A DNA stretch of 64,000 nt from Armatimonadota bacterium (GCA_029553475.1 JAKPKV010000009.1:1-64000); one strand, 5' to 3'. Counted from the stretch's first letter, positions 13,601 through 23,445 are shown. The notes: generated from the letters alone by a model not told the origin. Program-made: numbers and translations.

Positions 13601-14711
13601 CGTGACGGGCCCCGCCGGGCAGCCGATTCCGGCCCTGACGCTGAAAGGGGGCGCCTGGACGGTCGCCCTGGCGGGCGGGGAGTCCGTCACCCTGTCCCTC
13701 GGGGTGACGCCGGGGGTGGCGGTGGCATACAAAGCCTACCAGGAGATGCGCTTCAGCGTGTCATCGGCGCTGATGCCGGATCGCAGCGACGTGATCTGCG
13801 CGAAAACCCAGCGTTGGTTGACTAAGGCGACGCTCGAGGCCAGCCCGGCAGGCACGGTGCTCCCCGGCAGGCCCGTCACGCTGACGGCCACGCCGGTTGG
13901 ACTCGCGCCGGTCGAATACAGGTTTGTCGCGCGCACCAAGGATGCGGGCGGTCAGAGCGTCGAGAACGAGATCCGCGGGTTCCAGGCGGACCCCACCTAC
14001 ACCTGGGTGCCGGATACGGCGGCAACCTATGCGCTGCGCGTTTACGTCCGGGAGCTTGGCCGGGTGGATACCACGGATGCCACCGTCAGTTACCTGGTCG
14101 TGGCCCCGCTCTCCTCGGTGACGCTGTCTGCTAAGAAGCTCTCGCCGCAAGCCGTGCGCACGACCATCACGCTGTCCGGCAAGCGCGTCGGCGGCATGGT
14201 GCCCGAATATCAGTACGAGGCCGCTTTCTACGACCCGCAGGCCGGCGCCTGGGGACCCTACGTGGAGATTCGCGGCTTCAGCACCACCAATGCCGTCAAC
14301 TGGCTGCCCAAGGTCGTCGGCACCTACAAGGTGCGCGTGAACGTGCGCGAGCAGAACTACACGGGCGACGTGGTGTCTGACGAGAAGACCTACGTCATCG
14401 TGCCGGCGTTAACCTCGGTGCAATTGGCAGCGGCGCCCAGTCCCGGCACCGTCGGCCTGCCGGTGACGCTCACCGCCACCCCCACGGGCGGCAGCGCGCT
14501 GGAGTATCGTTTCCTCTGTTACGTGCAGGATTGGGAGGGGAACACGGTCGAGCAGGAGATCCGCCCGTACGGCACCAGCCCGACCGCGACCTGGATTCCC
14601 ACGTCTGACCATATCGGCACGGTCACGCTGGTCGTCCATGCGCGTGAACACGACACGACGGTCGCGTATAAGAAGCTGCGAGAACTCACCTTCACGGTGA
14701 GGAAACCGTGA
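4698..14711 (+). CDS. Giant exported multi-propeller protein (WD40 + TolB/PD40-like repeats + beta-sandwich repeats)
   Basis: Signal peptide MARFVRRVSPMLRIVVFALAALLLFSLHTPVSA; WD40 repeats at N-terminus; three blocks of ISADGRYVAFSS..NLVAGDTN..DIFVHD repeats; C-terminal Ig-like repeats. TATAAT at 4628-4633. Confidence 0.9.
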   Translation: MARFVRRVSPMLRIVVFALAALLLFSLHTPVSADGEIGDLVWKAAAAYNSPTGSEYPVIAFSADGTKLAVPMGFNQVGIFTAATGELQQKLAGHTDIVRQVAFSGDGKWLATGGEDMTIRIWKADAGFAHHRLLTTHTDKITGLSFSSDSTKLLSSGKDGKMLIWDTTPWTATQLADPSPTARDGSAISPNGLWAAARYARTVKVWSVQSGTVLRTYTIDAAGLSAFALAWAPNSTTLAVSAYRFVNLYNVLGADTPTAVAAETMGYSLAFSPDNKFLAVGLNAAQTRLYDPGNGYAQYTRSIVGGTGIAFSPDSTRMTAASSGVFRVYDPTSAASQVIAGPIFGESCMVRAVVPSADGQSVFLAGSANYVEERNASDGTSLRTMLIGAITQVSSLALSPDGAWLAVGASTGAVVILNAQTGAVAKTLNTGSSVVMSLAFDPTSTKLLTGSQDKLVKIWNFLPATPTHTVLGPPSTHDGHVTGVAYTSDGGKIVTIGSDSVIKVWTAAGENIWTSENLGSSLTALALSPDGALIAVGNNAGATKLFSTTTGADVRAMAGTFAGTVNDLAFTPDGAYLIGVGLTDAIVLWDAATGAVAGSATKACTTPLSVTLARGSATMVVGGDDGIGAWTLTLGAPRPDLSARSAADAGYTGVGIVNATGASQIVTAQASADMPATYDVRVANPYYQNDAYTLQGPGGGDGWTVAYYDALHADITAEIIAGTWSTGVLAPGLTAAIRAMVTPDNTVVGLTKSLTITATSQLDPLAVDVVKLNTISPIGPGASVRVSIHTDGSEGNADSQYPAMNADGTRVAFQSDAATLVDDDTNGARDIFLRRRDTGATARVSLGAGGAEANGDSWAPAINGDGTVVAFVSDATNLVAGDTNAVADIFVHDTATGITERVSLGMADEDANAASAGPALSADGTLVVFISEADNLVPGDTNECADVFLYNRTTGVTTRLSVNALGEQANAACRDAEISADGTTVAFSSLASNLATGDTNDTYDIFVVTLDTGAMVCASRSWEGAFGDDGSFLPKLSADGRYVAFTTRATNLLLALGGNGGDTNGKQDVYLCDLEGLFGPSLTLVSATALEQGNGDSGQFGLDVARDDEGTVYVVFESSARNLLGEGNDTNNKGDIFLWSQAGGLSRQSVSTLGEQANEVSRHPVISGDASIIAFDSRASNLVADDANEAYDAFVHVRGKAWQPDLLISSSADPTTFTGLNLFTLNAEQTLDVPVNTAVEKKFYVKLYNQVTNPVGSFALKVPAVDAATGWTLKYEDGGVNVTAAITGAGYPVVDMPPGAEKIIVVTARTYASSPEAAALTVQITATSVDDVSRRDVVQAIVRLTPYQTILASVNSSGGGMGGDDVGFSANGRYVCFVSGSSIQRHDRITGLTTRVDVSAQGATPNSGSADQDVSADGHLVIFKSAATNLVNPALPDGTKQQIQLKDMESGAVTIVSRASGVDGDIANDLCGEAVISPNGKYVAFASRATNLVPGVTDGKQHVYRRELEHPYTTRLVSVNNAGTPSNGDASSCGISSDGNFITWRSNASNLADLNGDGQYDATDDGNSVQDVFLHDVAAGTTELISVKHDGTASGDKQSSRDYRSPVSDDGRYVAFSSLATDLIDGQPAIGGKRQIFLRDRQAGLTSLISLDAAGDPAAADCERPTISLNGRYIGFATGAALLPFDDNALDDVYIVDRDTPGAAGLDLVSVPYNYNGATHTPLSNMKAQDPFISGDGRYIAFEGVQTDPTNLVPTNPGYTGTGGQQIYVRDRWQLAPDLMVKLQGGADWTGENTIDANVTPAQTLTPLQTEPGATATFALRLVNTGTTTDDIAITGTGGGQGWTVRYLDANDADVTAAVTGDGLLTLNMATNDVVTLTCVVTSDPFTLTGSQLDVVVTATSQRNTATRDRVKASARIAGAHKADLQIRSTADEAFLGDNVYDDGTEQTKTLAVQGGRTATYVVRIENDGGSGDDSYKLWAGQPGAGWTARFYAPDGTDITEGITNPLIGWTTDALAMGDFADIRITVTPSPSLGGGAFAPITISAQSWNDGAAADAVIARTQVAVLRQPDLIITAPAAQPVGDGVYDDGAAQTVTAVVQRGTTISYAVTLQNDGNVVESLPVLGTAGDADWTILYTETTGGANTDVTLAVVAGTWQPLLGMGDAATLRVDVTPRAGMAAGVTKTVTLRAVSPGDAKKKDTVVAKVTTAIRKPDLLVKVAGAPLFIGDNVYAPTEQRVAQSVDNGAAAAYPVILQNDGNTGDTYALTLPADGGGWTYRLYLGTDTVNEITAAVRGGSWETLLAADAALDLLLVAVPDAALLGGTQATATLTAASKHEPLSTDVVTITTTVAERHQGDALIQHDGEAEYLGDNQYAGVTQVKAQPVRGGIVATYRVKVENDGNVGETFTLFGDAPTEGWTVTYTDEATGTPITPALTGAGLNVTLAKGASATYLIAVSANPSLGSGALSVARVTVKIGSAVQDVVTAQTQLMGATARVSVDSLGAQGNNDSPSLNSPATISADGRYVAFSSSAANLVAGDTNSVADIFVHDRELGTTTRVSVSSGGAQGNGASDMPAISPDGRYVAFRSRATNLVAGDTNSKTDVFRHDRETGTTIRVSVRDAATQATGDSGAYGIAISTGGQFVVFESEASNLVAGDTNNVADIFLRDVTNGQTLLVSAGLNGAAANNRSQHPAMSADGGLIVYGSYASNLVAGDTNTVCDVFLYDRALGTTTRVSKLGATQGNGNSDDPAISGDGAFIAYTTLATNLASGDTNGTWDVMRVSRLTGVTTCVSAGGNGASTGPALNGDGRFVAYRSYATNLAGGDTNGKCDAFVYDANGQRNHRASLAGAGAQGNGDSALYGVALDSRGYLIAFDSLASNLVPGDTNNRRDVFVREWPAFQPDLAIRKAGETAYLGESVYYDVDMQTKKQTTPPGVPAQYVLTLRNDGMLPDTYTLQLESAVQRNWTAAVTGPAGQPIPALTLKGGAWTVALAGGESVTLSLGVTPGVAVAYKAYQEMRFSVSSALMPDRSDVICAKTQRWLTKATLEASPAGTVLPGRPVTLTATPVGLAPVEYRFVARTKDAGGQSVENEIRGFQADPTYTWVPDTAATYALRVYVRELGRVDTTDATVSYLVVAPLSSVTLSAKKLSPQAVRTTITLSGKRVGGMVPEYQYEAAFYDPQAGAWGPYVEIRGFSTTNAVNWLPKVVGTYKVRVNVREQNYTGDVVSDEKTYVIVPALTSVQLAAAPSPGTVGLPVTLTATPTGGSALEYRFLCYVQDWEGNTVEQEIRPYGTSPTATWIPTSDHIGTVTLVVHAREHDTTVAYKKLRELTFTVRKP

Positions 14712-14839
14712 CGCTTAGCGGCGTTTCGGCGGCACGTTGCAGGCCCCCGCGCGGAACCCGTGCGGGGGTAAGACTTTATGATGTTTTGTCGTTGGTGCCG
14801 GATCGGTTGGTCTGAAAGGACTCACGGGTTCCACCGCTA

Positions 14840-15150
14840 ATCTGTGTCCTCAGGGCGATCTCCGCAGAACTGGCCGAACTCCATGCTCTCGTCCGCGATC
14901 TCACGTGCCGTCTGGCCACGATGGAGCGGGAGAACGCACGCCTGCGGGCGGAGAATGCCCAGTTGTGTCAGCAGGTGGACGCCCTGACCCATCAGGTGCA
15001 GGATGCCGAAGCGCGCGCCACCCCGGCGGAGCGGCGGGCGAAACAGCCGACCGGCAAAGCGAGCACCCCCGTACGGACCGACACCCCTCCGCGGAAGCCG
15101 CGCACACGGGGCCGCCCGCCGCGCTGTGATCTGTCTCTGGCGAGAGTACT
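14840..15150 (+). pseudogene. Possible truncated transposase N-terminus (IS66-like coiled coil plus PPRKPRTRGRPP linker)
   Basis: ISAELAELHALVRDLTCRLATMERENARLRAENAQLCQQV...RKPRTRGRPP then no catalytic domain. Confidence 0.4.
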
Positions 15151-15179
15151 GGCAGTGCGTCGCCCGATATCGCTTGCCT

Positions 15180-15875
15180 CTATGCGTCCAGTTCGTCCCA
15201 CATCTCAGCTACACGCGGGTCGTCCGTCATCAGCGATCGTCGGAAATCCTCATCGGTGACAATGCGGCGGGCCATTTTGTCATGCGCATACGGTGCGCCG
15301 GGTCCATGCCATTCACGCATGCCATAGACAGTACGGGCGGTGTTGCGAAAGAGCAATGCGACATAAAGCCTGTCGCTGATCCAACTGGGTCCTGTCCATA
15401 CCGTATATACCGCAAATTCCCAGGTATGATTTTTGAGATGAGCGGGCACGTCAGCAGGCTTGATGACGCGGATTTCTGTCGCGCGCTTGGGCGCGTGCAC
15501 TTCACCGATGCGTGCTGGTTTCTCGGCTGGCTGATTCCGATATTCGAGTTGCGTGATGATCTGCTCGGCCTTCACCCGCATGGTGTCCGCTACGTAGATG
15601 ATGAATGATGATGGGTGCCAGCGGGCAGAGATCAATTCGGCGGCATAGGCGATGTCGTGGCGCGCGAACTCCTGATCGAGGAGGTAGATCCGCTCGGATG
15701 GGTTCTTCATCCAGTCACCTCGATACGTCAAAGCGATCACATGCTCTGCGAGCGTCGAGGGATCCTCGACCGCATGGGCGGCGCGGGCTTCCCACGGTTG
15801 CTGTTTCCGTCTCCCGCGGCCGCCGCGTCCGGGGAACCGGCCGCCCTTGCCTTTGCTGTATTTCGAAGTTCCCAT
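15180..15875 (-). CDS. Hypothetical protein with Gly/Arg-rich N-terminal tail
   Basis: Open frame; probable start MGTSKYSKGKGGRFPGRGGRGRRKQQPWE (ORF track runs to 15968). Confidence 0.6.
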   Translation of the reverse strand: MGTSKYSKGKGGRFPGRGGRGRRKQQPWEARAAHAVEDPSTLAEHVIALTYRGDWMKNPSERIYLLDQEFARHDIAYAAELISARWHPSSFIIYVADTMRVKAEQIITQLEYRNQPAEKPARIGEVHAPKRATEIRVIKPADVPAHLKNHTWEFAVYTVWTGPSWISDRLYVALLFRNTARTVYGMREWHGPGAPYAHDKMARRIVTDEDFRRSLMTDDPRVAEMWDELDA

Positions 15876-16098
15876 CTGCCATCCATTCTTCCACACTATC
15901 ATTTTATGATAGGCCGGTGAATGGTGCAACATGTGGTGCTCGCGGTAAGAACTGCACGGGCAACACACCGATTTCCCCCGTCACCCACACAAAGGTCACG
16001 CCTCTCTCGCGCTTGTGACCGGAGGAACGATCTGGTATACTAGCCGCAGATTCCCCTCCTCGGACCTGCCCTCCGGTCCGGGGTATTCTCTTGCGTAA

Positions 16099-17412
<1,314 letters not shown>

Positions 17413-17622
17413 GCCGGATATGGCGGACACACGGGACGGGCGGGGCTTCGGCCCCGCCCGTGTTGCGTCGTCGCTCGCGCCGCGGCGGGCCGGCCCAGCA
17501 GTGAAGCAATACGCGATACGATTGACGAAAAAGAGGAGAATCGCACGCGGGGGCGAAAGAAAAAAGCAATCGTTTTCATCGGTGTCCCATTGCACACCTA
17601 TCACAGCCGAAAAGGACACGCC

Positions 17623-18075
17623 ATGAATACCGTGCAGCGTGGGTATCTGTTCCTCGCCGCGTGCGCGCTCTTCCAACTGCTGGGCCGCGGCATCGCCGCG
17701 GGAGGCCCCGACATGACGCCGCTGGCGCTGTTGGCGCTGGCCATCTCGTATGCGGCGGGCGCGGTGGGGCTGTATCGCGTGCTCGTCGCGCTCATCATGC
17801 GGTGGACGCGCCCGCCCGCGCCCTTCACCCTCGATCGTCCGGCGCCGTCGCTGCTGCGCTATCGCCGCGACGGCCGGACGATGATCATCCCGCTCGCCCT
17901 CGGCGGCCGCGTGCCGCGCCTCCACGAGGCGGCTATCGGGCGCTGGGAGCCTCCGCACGACCGGCAGTCCGTCAACGACGACGACCGCGCCGCCATCCTG
18001 CACGACATCATCCTCCACCTGGCGGAGCGGGAAGAGGCGATCGAGATCGTGCGCGCGGCGGCGCGGGCGGCGTGA
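17623..18075 (+). CDS. Small hypothetical membrane protein
   Basis: Two N-terminal hydrophobic segments; start MNTVQRGYLFLAACALFQLLG. Confidence 0.55.
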   Translation: MNTVQRGYLFLAACALFQLLGRGIAAGGPDMTPLALLALAISYAAGAVGLYRVLVALIMRWTRPPAPFTLDRPAPSLLRYRRDGRTMIIPLALGGRVPRLHEAAIGRWEPPHDRQSVNDDDRAAILHDIILHLAEREEAIEIVRAAARAA

Positions 18076-18086
18076 GGCGCGCCGGC

Positions 18087-18114
18087 TTGACATTCTCCGC
18101 CAATCTGCTACAAT
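18087..18114 (+). promoter_or_regulatory. Sigma70-like promoter for tRNA pair
   Basis: TTGACA (18087-18092), 16-nt spacer, TACAAT (18109-18114). Confidence 0.7.
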
Positions 18115-18126
18115 GAAACGCGGCGG

Positions 18127-18202
<76 letters not shown>

Positions 18203-18219
18203 CCGCCCCTCCGCGCAGA

Positions 18220-18293
18220 GGCGACGTGGCCGAACGGTTAGGCAGAGGTCTGCAAAACCTCGTAACCCGGTTCAACTCCGGGCGTCGCCTCCA
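18220..18293 (+). tRNA. tRNA-Cys(GCA)
   Basis: Cloverleaf GGCGACG..GAGGT CTGCAAA ACCTC..CCCGGTTCAACTCCGGG..CGTCGCC-TCCA. Confidence 0.96.
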
Positions 18294-18383
18294 GATTCCC
18301 TCATTTTCCGTTTCCCGTTGACAGCCCGCGCGATTTTTCGCATACTGTCCTCACTTTCGATGGCTGTCCTCTGGAGGGGAGCG

Positions 18384-19814
18384 ATGCGTCTCGTGGTGAT
18401 TGTGGCGGCCGTGTGGCTGGCGGCGCAGGCGTTGTCGGCGGGGTGGCGCATGGATGGCACCGGGCTGTTCCCGGCGGCGACGCCGCCGGCGGCGTGGGGC
18501 GCGGCGGAGAACGTGGCGTGGGCGACGGAGCTGCCGAACTGGAGCAATGCCTCGCCGGTGCTGGTGGGCGACCGCCTCTTCGTGCAGGCGGAGCCGGCCA
18601 CGCTGCTCTGCCTGGACCGGGCGGGGAACATCCGCTGGCAGCGCACCAACAGCTATGAAGACGTGCTCACCCCCGCACAGCAGGCGGCATTGCAGGCCGA
18701 GCGGGCGAAGATGGCGCCGCTGGACCGGCAGGAAGGCGAGCTCAGGCGCGCGATGAACACCCTGCAGCGCGACCAGCGGCAGGCGGAGAAAGAGCTCAAG
18801 GATAAACCGGGCGACGCCGACCTGACGGCGAAGATCGAACAGTGTCAGGCGGACCTCGAGGCGCTGAAGCCGCGGCTCGCCGCGGTGCAGGCGCAGAAGA
18901 CGCTGCTGCCGCTGGCCGAGCAATACCGCCTGCCGCCCACGCACTCCACGAACGGCTACTCCTCCAACACGCCGGTGAGCGACGGCACGCACGTGTGGGC
19001 CGCCTTCGGCACCGGCCTGGTGGCCTGCTACACGCTGGACGGGGCGCGGGTGTGGGCGCGCGTCGTGGAGAAGCCGAACCACGGCTGGGGGCATAGCTGC
19101 TCGCCGGTGCTGGTGGGCGACACGCTGATCATTCAGTACCTGCGGGCGTTCGGGTTGGACGCGAAGACCGGCGCCGAGCGCTGGCACACCCGCGTCGGGC
19201 ACGCCTGGGGCACCCCGCAGCCGGCGCGCGTCGGCAACCTGGACGTGGTGGTCACCGACACCGGCGACATCCTCAACGTCGCCGACGGGAAACCGCTGGC
19301 TTCCACGAAGATGCGGCTGGAATACGGCTCCTACCTGGTGCTGGGCGACACCATTTACGGGGCGACCGCGCCGAACGCCGCCGCCTTTCACATGCGCCTG
19401 GACGACGCGGGCGCGCTGCAGGTGACGACGCTGTGGCAGACGCCGCTGCTGGCGAAGCCGCCGCGCGACAACCGCTACTATGCCGCCCCGTTGGTGCATC
19501 AGGGCCTCATGTATGCGATCAATCTCGACAGCAGCTTGACGGTCTTTGACGCCGCCACCGGCGAGAAGCAATACGAGCAGCCGCTGAAGCTGGGCGGCAC
19601 CTGTTACGTCTCGCCGACGCTCATCGGCACCGGCATCGTCACCGGCAGCGACAGCGGCAAAGCGGTCGTGTTCGCCCCGGGCGCCGCCTATCAGGAAATC
19701 TCGCGGCATACCCTCGAACCGTTCCGCGGCTGCCCGGTCGCGGAGGGCAATCGCCTCTACCTCCGCACCTGCCACGGCGGGAAGTCGAAATTGTACTGCT
19801 TCGCGGCGCAGTAA
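18384..19814 (+). CDS. Secreted PQQ-like beta-propeller repeat protein
   Basis: Signal peptide MRLVVIVAAVWLAAQALSAG; LLCLDRAGNIRWQR, GLDAKTGAERWHTRVGHAWGTPQP repeats; ttgaca-17-catact upstream. Confidence 0.8.
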   Translation: MRLVVIVAAVWLAAQALSAGWRMDGTGLFPAATPPAAWGAAENVAWATELPNWSNASPVLVGDRLFVQAEPATLLCLDRAGNIRWQRTNSYEDVLTPAQQAALQAERAKMAPLDRQEGELRRAMNTLQRDQRQAEKELKDKPGDADLTAKIEQCQADLEALKPRLAAVQAQKTLLPLAEQYRLPPTHSTNGYSSNTPVSDGTHVWAAFGTGLVACYTLDGARVWARVVEKPNHGWGHSCSPVLVGDTLIIQYLRAFGLDAKTGAERWHTRVGHAWGTPQPARVGNLDVVVTDTGDILNVADGKPLASTKMRLEYGSYLVLGDTIYGATAPNAAAFHMRLDDAGALQVTTLWQTPLLAKPPRDNRYYAAPLVHQGLMYAINLDSSLTVFDAATGEKQYEQPLKLGGTCYVSPTLIGTGIVTGSDSGKAVVFAPGAAYQEISRHTLEPFRGCPVAEGNRLYLRTCHGGKSKLYCFAAQ

Positions 19815-19914
19815 CGTCACGCCGGCCCTTCGGGGTTCCGCGAATGCCACCGCCGGCACGACCCGTGTCCCGCCCCATCGCGGGAGCGTGTCACCCCGTC
19901 ACCTCTTCACCCCG

Positions 19915-22900
19915 TCACTTCTTCTCCGCCACCGTCCACGCCCGGCTCTCGCCGGGAGCCAGTTCGACCTTCTCCTTGAAGGCGAATTTTGGCCAGCCTG
20001 GCGTCGTGGTCAGGGTGGCGATACTCGGTGCGTCGGTGGGATTATGGGCTTCGATGACCCACTGGCCGTCCTGCTTCCAACTCACCAACAGGGTGATCCG
20101 CGGGTCACTGGCCGTGACCGGGTGGCCGAGGAAGAGATCGCTGTCCGCCATGTTGAGATCGAGCTGCGCCCAGGCGCGGCCATCGCGAAGGGGCAGCATG
20201 CGGAAGTTGTCGCCTTTGCGCGCCTGGTCCAGCAGGTAGACGGACCAGTTATCGTTGAGCCCATCCACGGCGGCGGGCAGGAAGCCGGGCATGGCCGTCT
20301 TCGGGAGGCGGGCGCGCACCGCCGCGCCCATCGCGTCCACGTTCCAGATGAAATAGCTGTCCTTCACCTTGCCCGCGAGCAGCTTCGCCGCGTAGCCGGC
20401 TTTGCCCGGTTCCAGCACGCCGAACTGCCGCGCGAACGCGACCATCTGCGCGGTGGTGGTGCGCTGCTGCGGGGTGCCGCCGCCGGCGCCGGCGAAGTAG
20501 ACGAGGTGCCGGATGGGATCACCGGGCATCAGCAGGTCGGTTTTCGGGCGGTAGAAGAGGCGCAACAGGCCCTTCTCGTACTCGTAGACCAGCCCGTTCC
20601 CCGTGCCGATGACCATCACCGCCCCGCCGCCGTCCTCCAGCGCGCAGAACACGCCGCGGTCGAACGCGCCGGTCAGTTTCGGGCTGTCGGCGTCGCCGAT
20701 CTTCACCCCGTCCTTCCAGAGCTCGCCTCTGCTATAGGTGACGGGCAGGCCCTGCGCCGGCACATCAATGGCGCTCTTGACTGTCAGGTTCGTCTCCACC
20801 GCGCCCAGCCGGAACCCCTCGGTGAGCCAGGTGTGGGCGTAGATGCGCTGCCAGCCTTCCACCTTCATGGTGGGGATGAGCCGGTGCCAGCTTCCCCAGG
20901 CGTTGCCCCAGCCATCCTGCCGGCCCGAATAGGGGTGTCCGAGGGGGGAGAATTTCGCGTTCACTTCCAGCGGGTCGTAGGCCAGCTTGATATCCGCCTG
21001 TCCGATGCCGATCTCGGGACCGATCAGATAGACCTGCGGGAAGGAAAAGAGGAAGGGCAATTCGCCCGGTATGCGCGGGTAGAAGTCCAGCGTGAGCGTG
21101 GGGAAGCCCGCGGGGGCGCCATCCACCGGCAACGTGGGCGAATTCATGGTGAGATGCACCGCCGGCGCCGCCTGCACCATGAGCTGACCTTTCGACGGGG
21201 TGATGCCCATGTTGGCGCGAAAACTCACCTGCGTCCAGACCTGCCCGTCCGCGCGCGTGCGCAGGCGGGCGTTGCCCAGCACGTTGCAGCGGTCGCTGCA
21301 GAAGAACTCCTCGTTGTTCAGGTTGCGGTTCCAGAAGGCGGCGCTCACCGCGCGGCGGCCCTTCAGGTCCTCCACCACCAGCACGGGGCCGAGCTGCTGG
21401 CTGTTGGCGAGGATGAGCTCCTGCTCGAAGGTTTTCGCGCCGTTCGGCTGATAGCGGCGCAGCACCTGGCGGTCGCCGTCGTAGAGGGTGACGGATTTCA
21501 ATCCGTTTTCGGACGCGACGCGGAATTGCAGACGATACTGCCAGATATCGGGCCGCCACCACTCGCCGCGCGGCTCGCACAGCCGGTTGGGACTCTGCCA
21601 GACGAGGATGCGCGGGCCATTGGTGATATACTGCGCGCCGGAGCCGCTGAAGGAGTAGGCGCCCTGGTGCCAATTGCCGTGCAGCGCCTTCAGGCCGCGG
21701 TGGCTGACGATGGTCCAACCGTCGGCGGCGCGCTTTGCCACCTGCGCCGGCTCGCTCATGAACTCGAACGCCACCGGCGCCTGGCAGCCGCCGATGCCGT
21801 TCAGGTACAGATACTCGCCGAGCGCGTTGTCAATCTGCCGGCCATTCTCGAAGCTGTAGATGGGGAAGGAGTTATACAGCTTGTAGTCGGCGAAGTGCAG
21901 GAAATTCGCGCGGTGGTTCCAGTAGCCGCGCAGGGCCTGCTGCCCGATATACTCGTTGTCGTAATCGAAATACGCGCGCGAGCGCATCGGCTGCACCGTC
22001 GCCAGCCGCCCATCCTCCAGTAGCATGGAGGGTTTCAGCATGCGCACGTTGTCGGCGAAGGCGTAGAGATGATTCCCCTGCGCATCCTCGTAGGTGAGGC
22101 CGGGGACGGCGAGGAAGGCGTCGTCGGAACTCGCCGTGCATTGCTCCACCAGTTGCGCCCACTTCGCCTCATCCATCTTCAGGCTGTCCTCCATGAAGAC
22201 GAGGAACTGCAGCCCGGCGCCTTTGGCCGCCTTCACGTAGTCGGCCACCGTGCCCGTGCCGCTGGAGAGCGCCGTGCGTGCGCCGACGAGGCCGCGCACC
22301 TGCAATTGATCGGGAAGCTCCTTCACCGCGGGCGACTGGCTCCAGTCAATACGCCCGGCCTTGTCCCAGAGAACCGGCGGCGGGTTGAGCACGGCGTCCG
22401 GCGTGGTCGCGCCGCCCAGGCCCGCTTTCAGCGACGGCTCGGCCAGCCAGCGGAAGGTGTTGGCGAAGACGCGCAGCCAGTCGCTCGGTTTTTCCGCCGC
22501 GCCGGCGGTGAGCATCGCCTCCGTCGTCGGACAATTCGGGGGCGGGGTGATGATCCAGTGCTTGCGGATGCCCAGCACCGCCAGCCGTCCCGCGCCGGCT
22601 GAACGGATCGCCAGCAGCGGCGGCGCGGGCGCGGCCAGCTCGCGCGGAATCCACGGCGCGAGGACCACGTCGTGCCGCGTCTCCTTCACGCCGCGCAGCG
22701 TGTCCGCGCCGCGCACCACCGCCGTCCAGTCTTTCGACAGGTCAAAGGACATCACCGGCTCCAGGCCGGTGGTGCTGGCCCAGGTGAGGGTGAGCACCCC
22801 GCGCACGCCCTCGTTCACCGGCGCCGTCACCGCCGTGCTCCAGGAAAGCTGGCAGCCCATCACGTCGCGGTACAGATTGGTCTTCTCGCTGTCCTGCAGC

Positions 22901-23268
22901 AGCTCCCAGCGCGGGCGCGCGCCGAGCTTCGTCAGCCACTCGTTTGTGGGTGTCCATTCGGCGCGGTGCCAGGCGCCTTCCGGATTACACGCGAAGACGC
23001 CGCCCCCCTTCGCCAGAAAGGCGTCGGCCGCCGCGCGCTCGGCGTCGCTCATGGTGGTCACCACCGCGACGTTGTATTGGCCCGTGGCCAGCATCTCCGG
23101 CAGTTTCCCCGCCGGGGCGACGTCCACTGCAAAACCCATTGCCACCAGCGGCTTCACCACGTAGTCGAGATGCGCCCCGCCCTGGAAGAGCACGGCGGGT
23201 TTGTCGGCGGCGCGCGCCGGCAACAAGAGGACAGCACACAATGCCAGACAGAGAGCATATAACCGCAT
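19915..23268 (-). CDS. Large secreted hypothetical protein with N-terminal amidotransferase/ThuA-like fold
   Basis: Signal peptide MRLYALCLALCAVLLLPARAA; VAVVTTMSDAERAAADAFLAKGGGVFACNPEG. Confidence 0.7.
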   Translation of the reverse strand: MRLYALCLALCAVLLLPARAADKPAVLFQGGAHLDYVVKPLVAMGFAVDVAPAGKLPEMLATGQYNVAVVTTMSDAERAAADAFLAKGGGVFACNPEGAWHRAEWTPTNEWLTKLGARPRWELLQDSEKTNLYRDVMGCQLSWSTAVTAPVNEGVRGVLTLTWASTTGLEPVMSFDLSKDWTAVVRGADTLRGVKETRHDVVLAPWIPRELAAPAPPLLAIRSAGAGRLAVLGIRKHWIITPPPNCPTTEAMLTAGAAEKPSDWLRVFANTFRWLAEPSLKAGLGGATTPDAVLNPPPVLWDKAGRIDWSQSPAVKELPDQLQVRGLVGARTALSSGTGTVADYVKAAKGAGLQFLVFMEDSLKMDEAKWAQLVEQCTASSDDAFLAVPGLTYEDAQGNHLYAFADNVRMLKPSMLLEDGRLATVQPMRSRAYFDYDNEYIGQQALRGYWNHRANFLHFADYKLYNSFPIYSFENGRQIDNALGEYLYLNGIGGCQAPVAFEFMSEPAQVAKRAADGWTIVSHRGLKALHGNWHQGAYSFSGSGAQYITNGPRILVWQSPNRLCEPRGEWWRPDIWQYRLQFRVASENGLKSVTLYDGDRQVLRRYQPNGAKTFEQELILANSQQLGPVLVVEDLKGRRAVSAAFWNRNLNNEEFFCSDRCNVLGNARLRTRADGQVWTQVSFRANMGITPSKGQLMVQAAPAVHLTMNSPTLPVDGAPAGFPTLTLDFYPRIPGELPFLFSFPQVYLIGPEIGIGQADIKLAYDPLEVNAKFSPLGHPYSGRQDGWGNAWGSWHRLIPTMKVEGWQRIYAHTWLTEGFRLGAVETNLTVKSAIDVPAQGLPVTYSRGELWKDGVKIGDADSPKLTGAFDRGVFCALEDGGGAVMVIGTGNGLVYEYEKGLLRLFYRPKTDLLMPGDPIRHLVYFAGAGGGTPQQRTTTAQMVAFARQFGVLEPGKAGYAAKLLAGKVKDSYFIWNVDAMGAAVRARLPKTAMPGFLPAAVDGLNDNWSVYLLDQARKGDNFRMLPLRDGRAWAQLDLNMADSDLFLGHPVTASDPRITLLVSWKQDGQWVIEAHNPTDAPSIATLTTTPGWPKFAFKEKVELAPGESRAWTVAEKK

Positions 23269-23445
23269 AGATCGTCTCCTTACGCCATTCGACACGCGAG
23301 CAGCAAATAGGTTGTACGGCGCCGCTCGGGAACGGTCCCCGGCGGCAGCGCTCGCTCGTATACAGGATACATGCGATGCGTGCTGGTGCAGGGTACCAGC
23401 GCCTTCTTCGCGGGACGGTCCCCCGGCTGGCTATTTCGGTTCGTT

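Noticed and set aside
19888-22023. 711-aa plus-strand ORF opposite the large secreted protein
   Set aside because: Antisense shadow; the minus frame has a signal peptide and a coherent protein composition.
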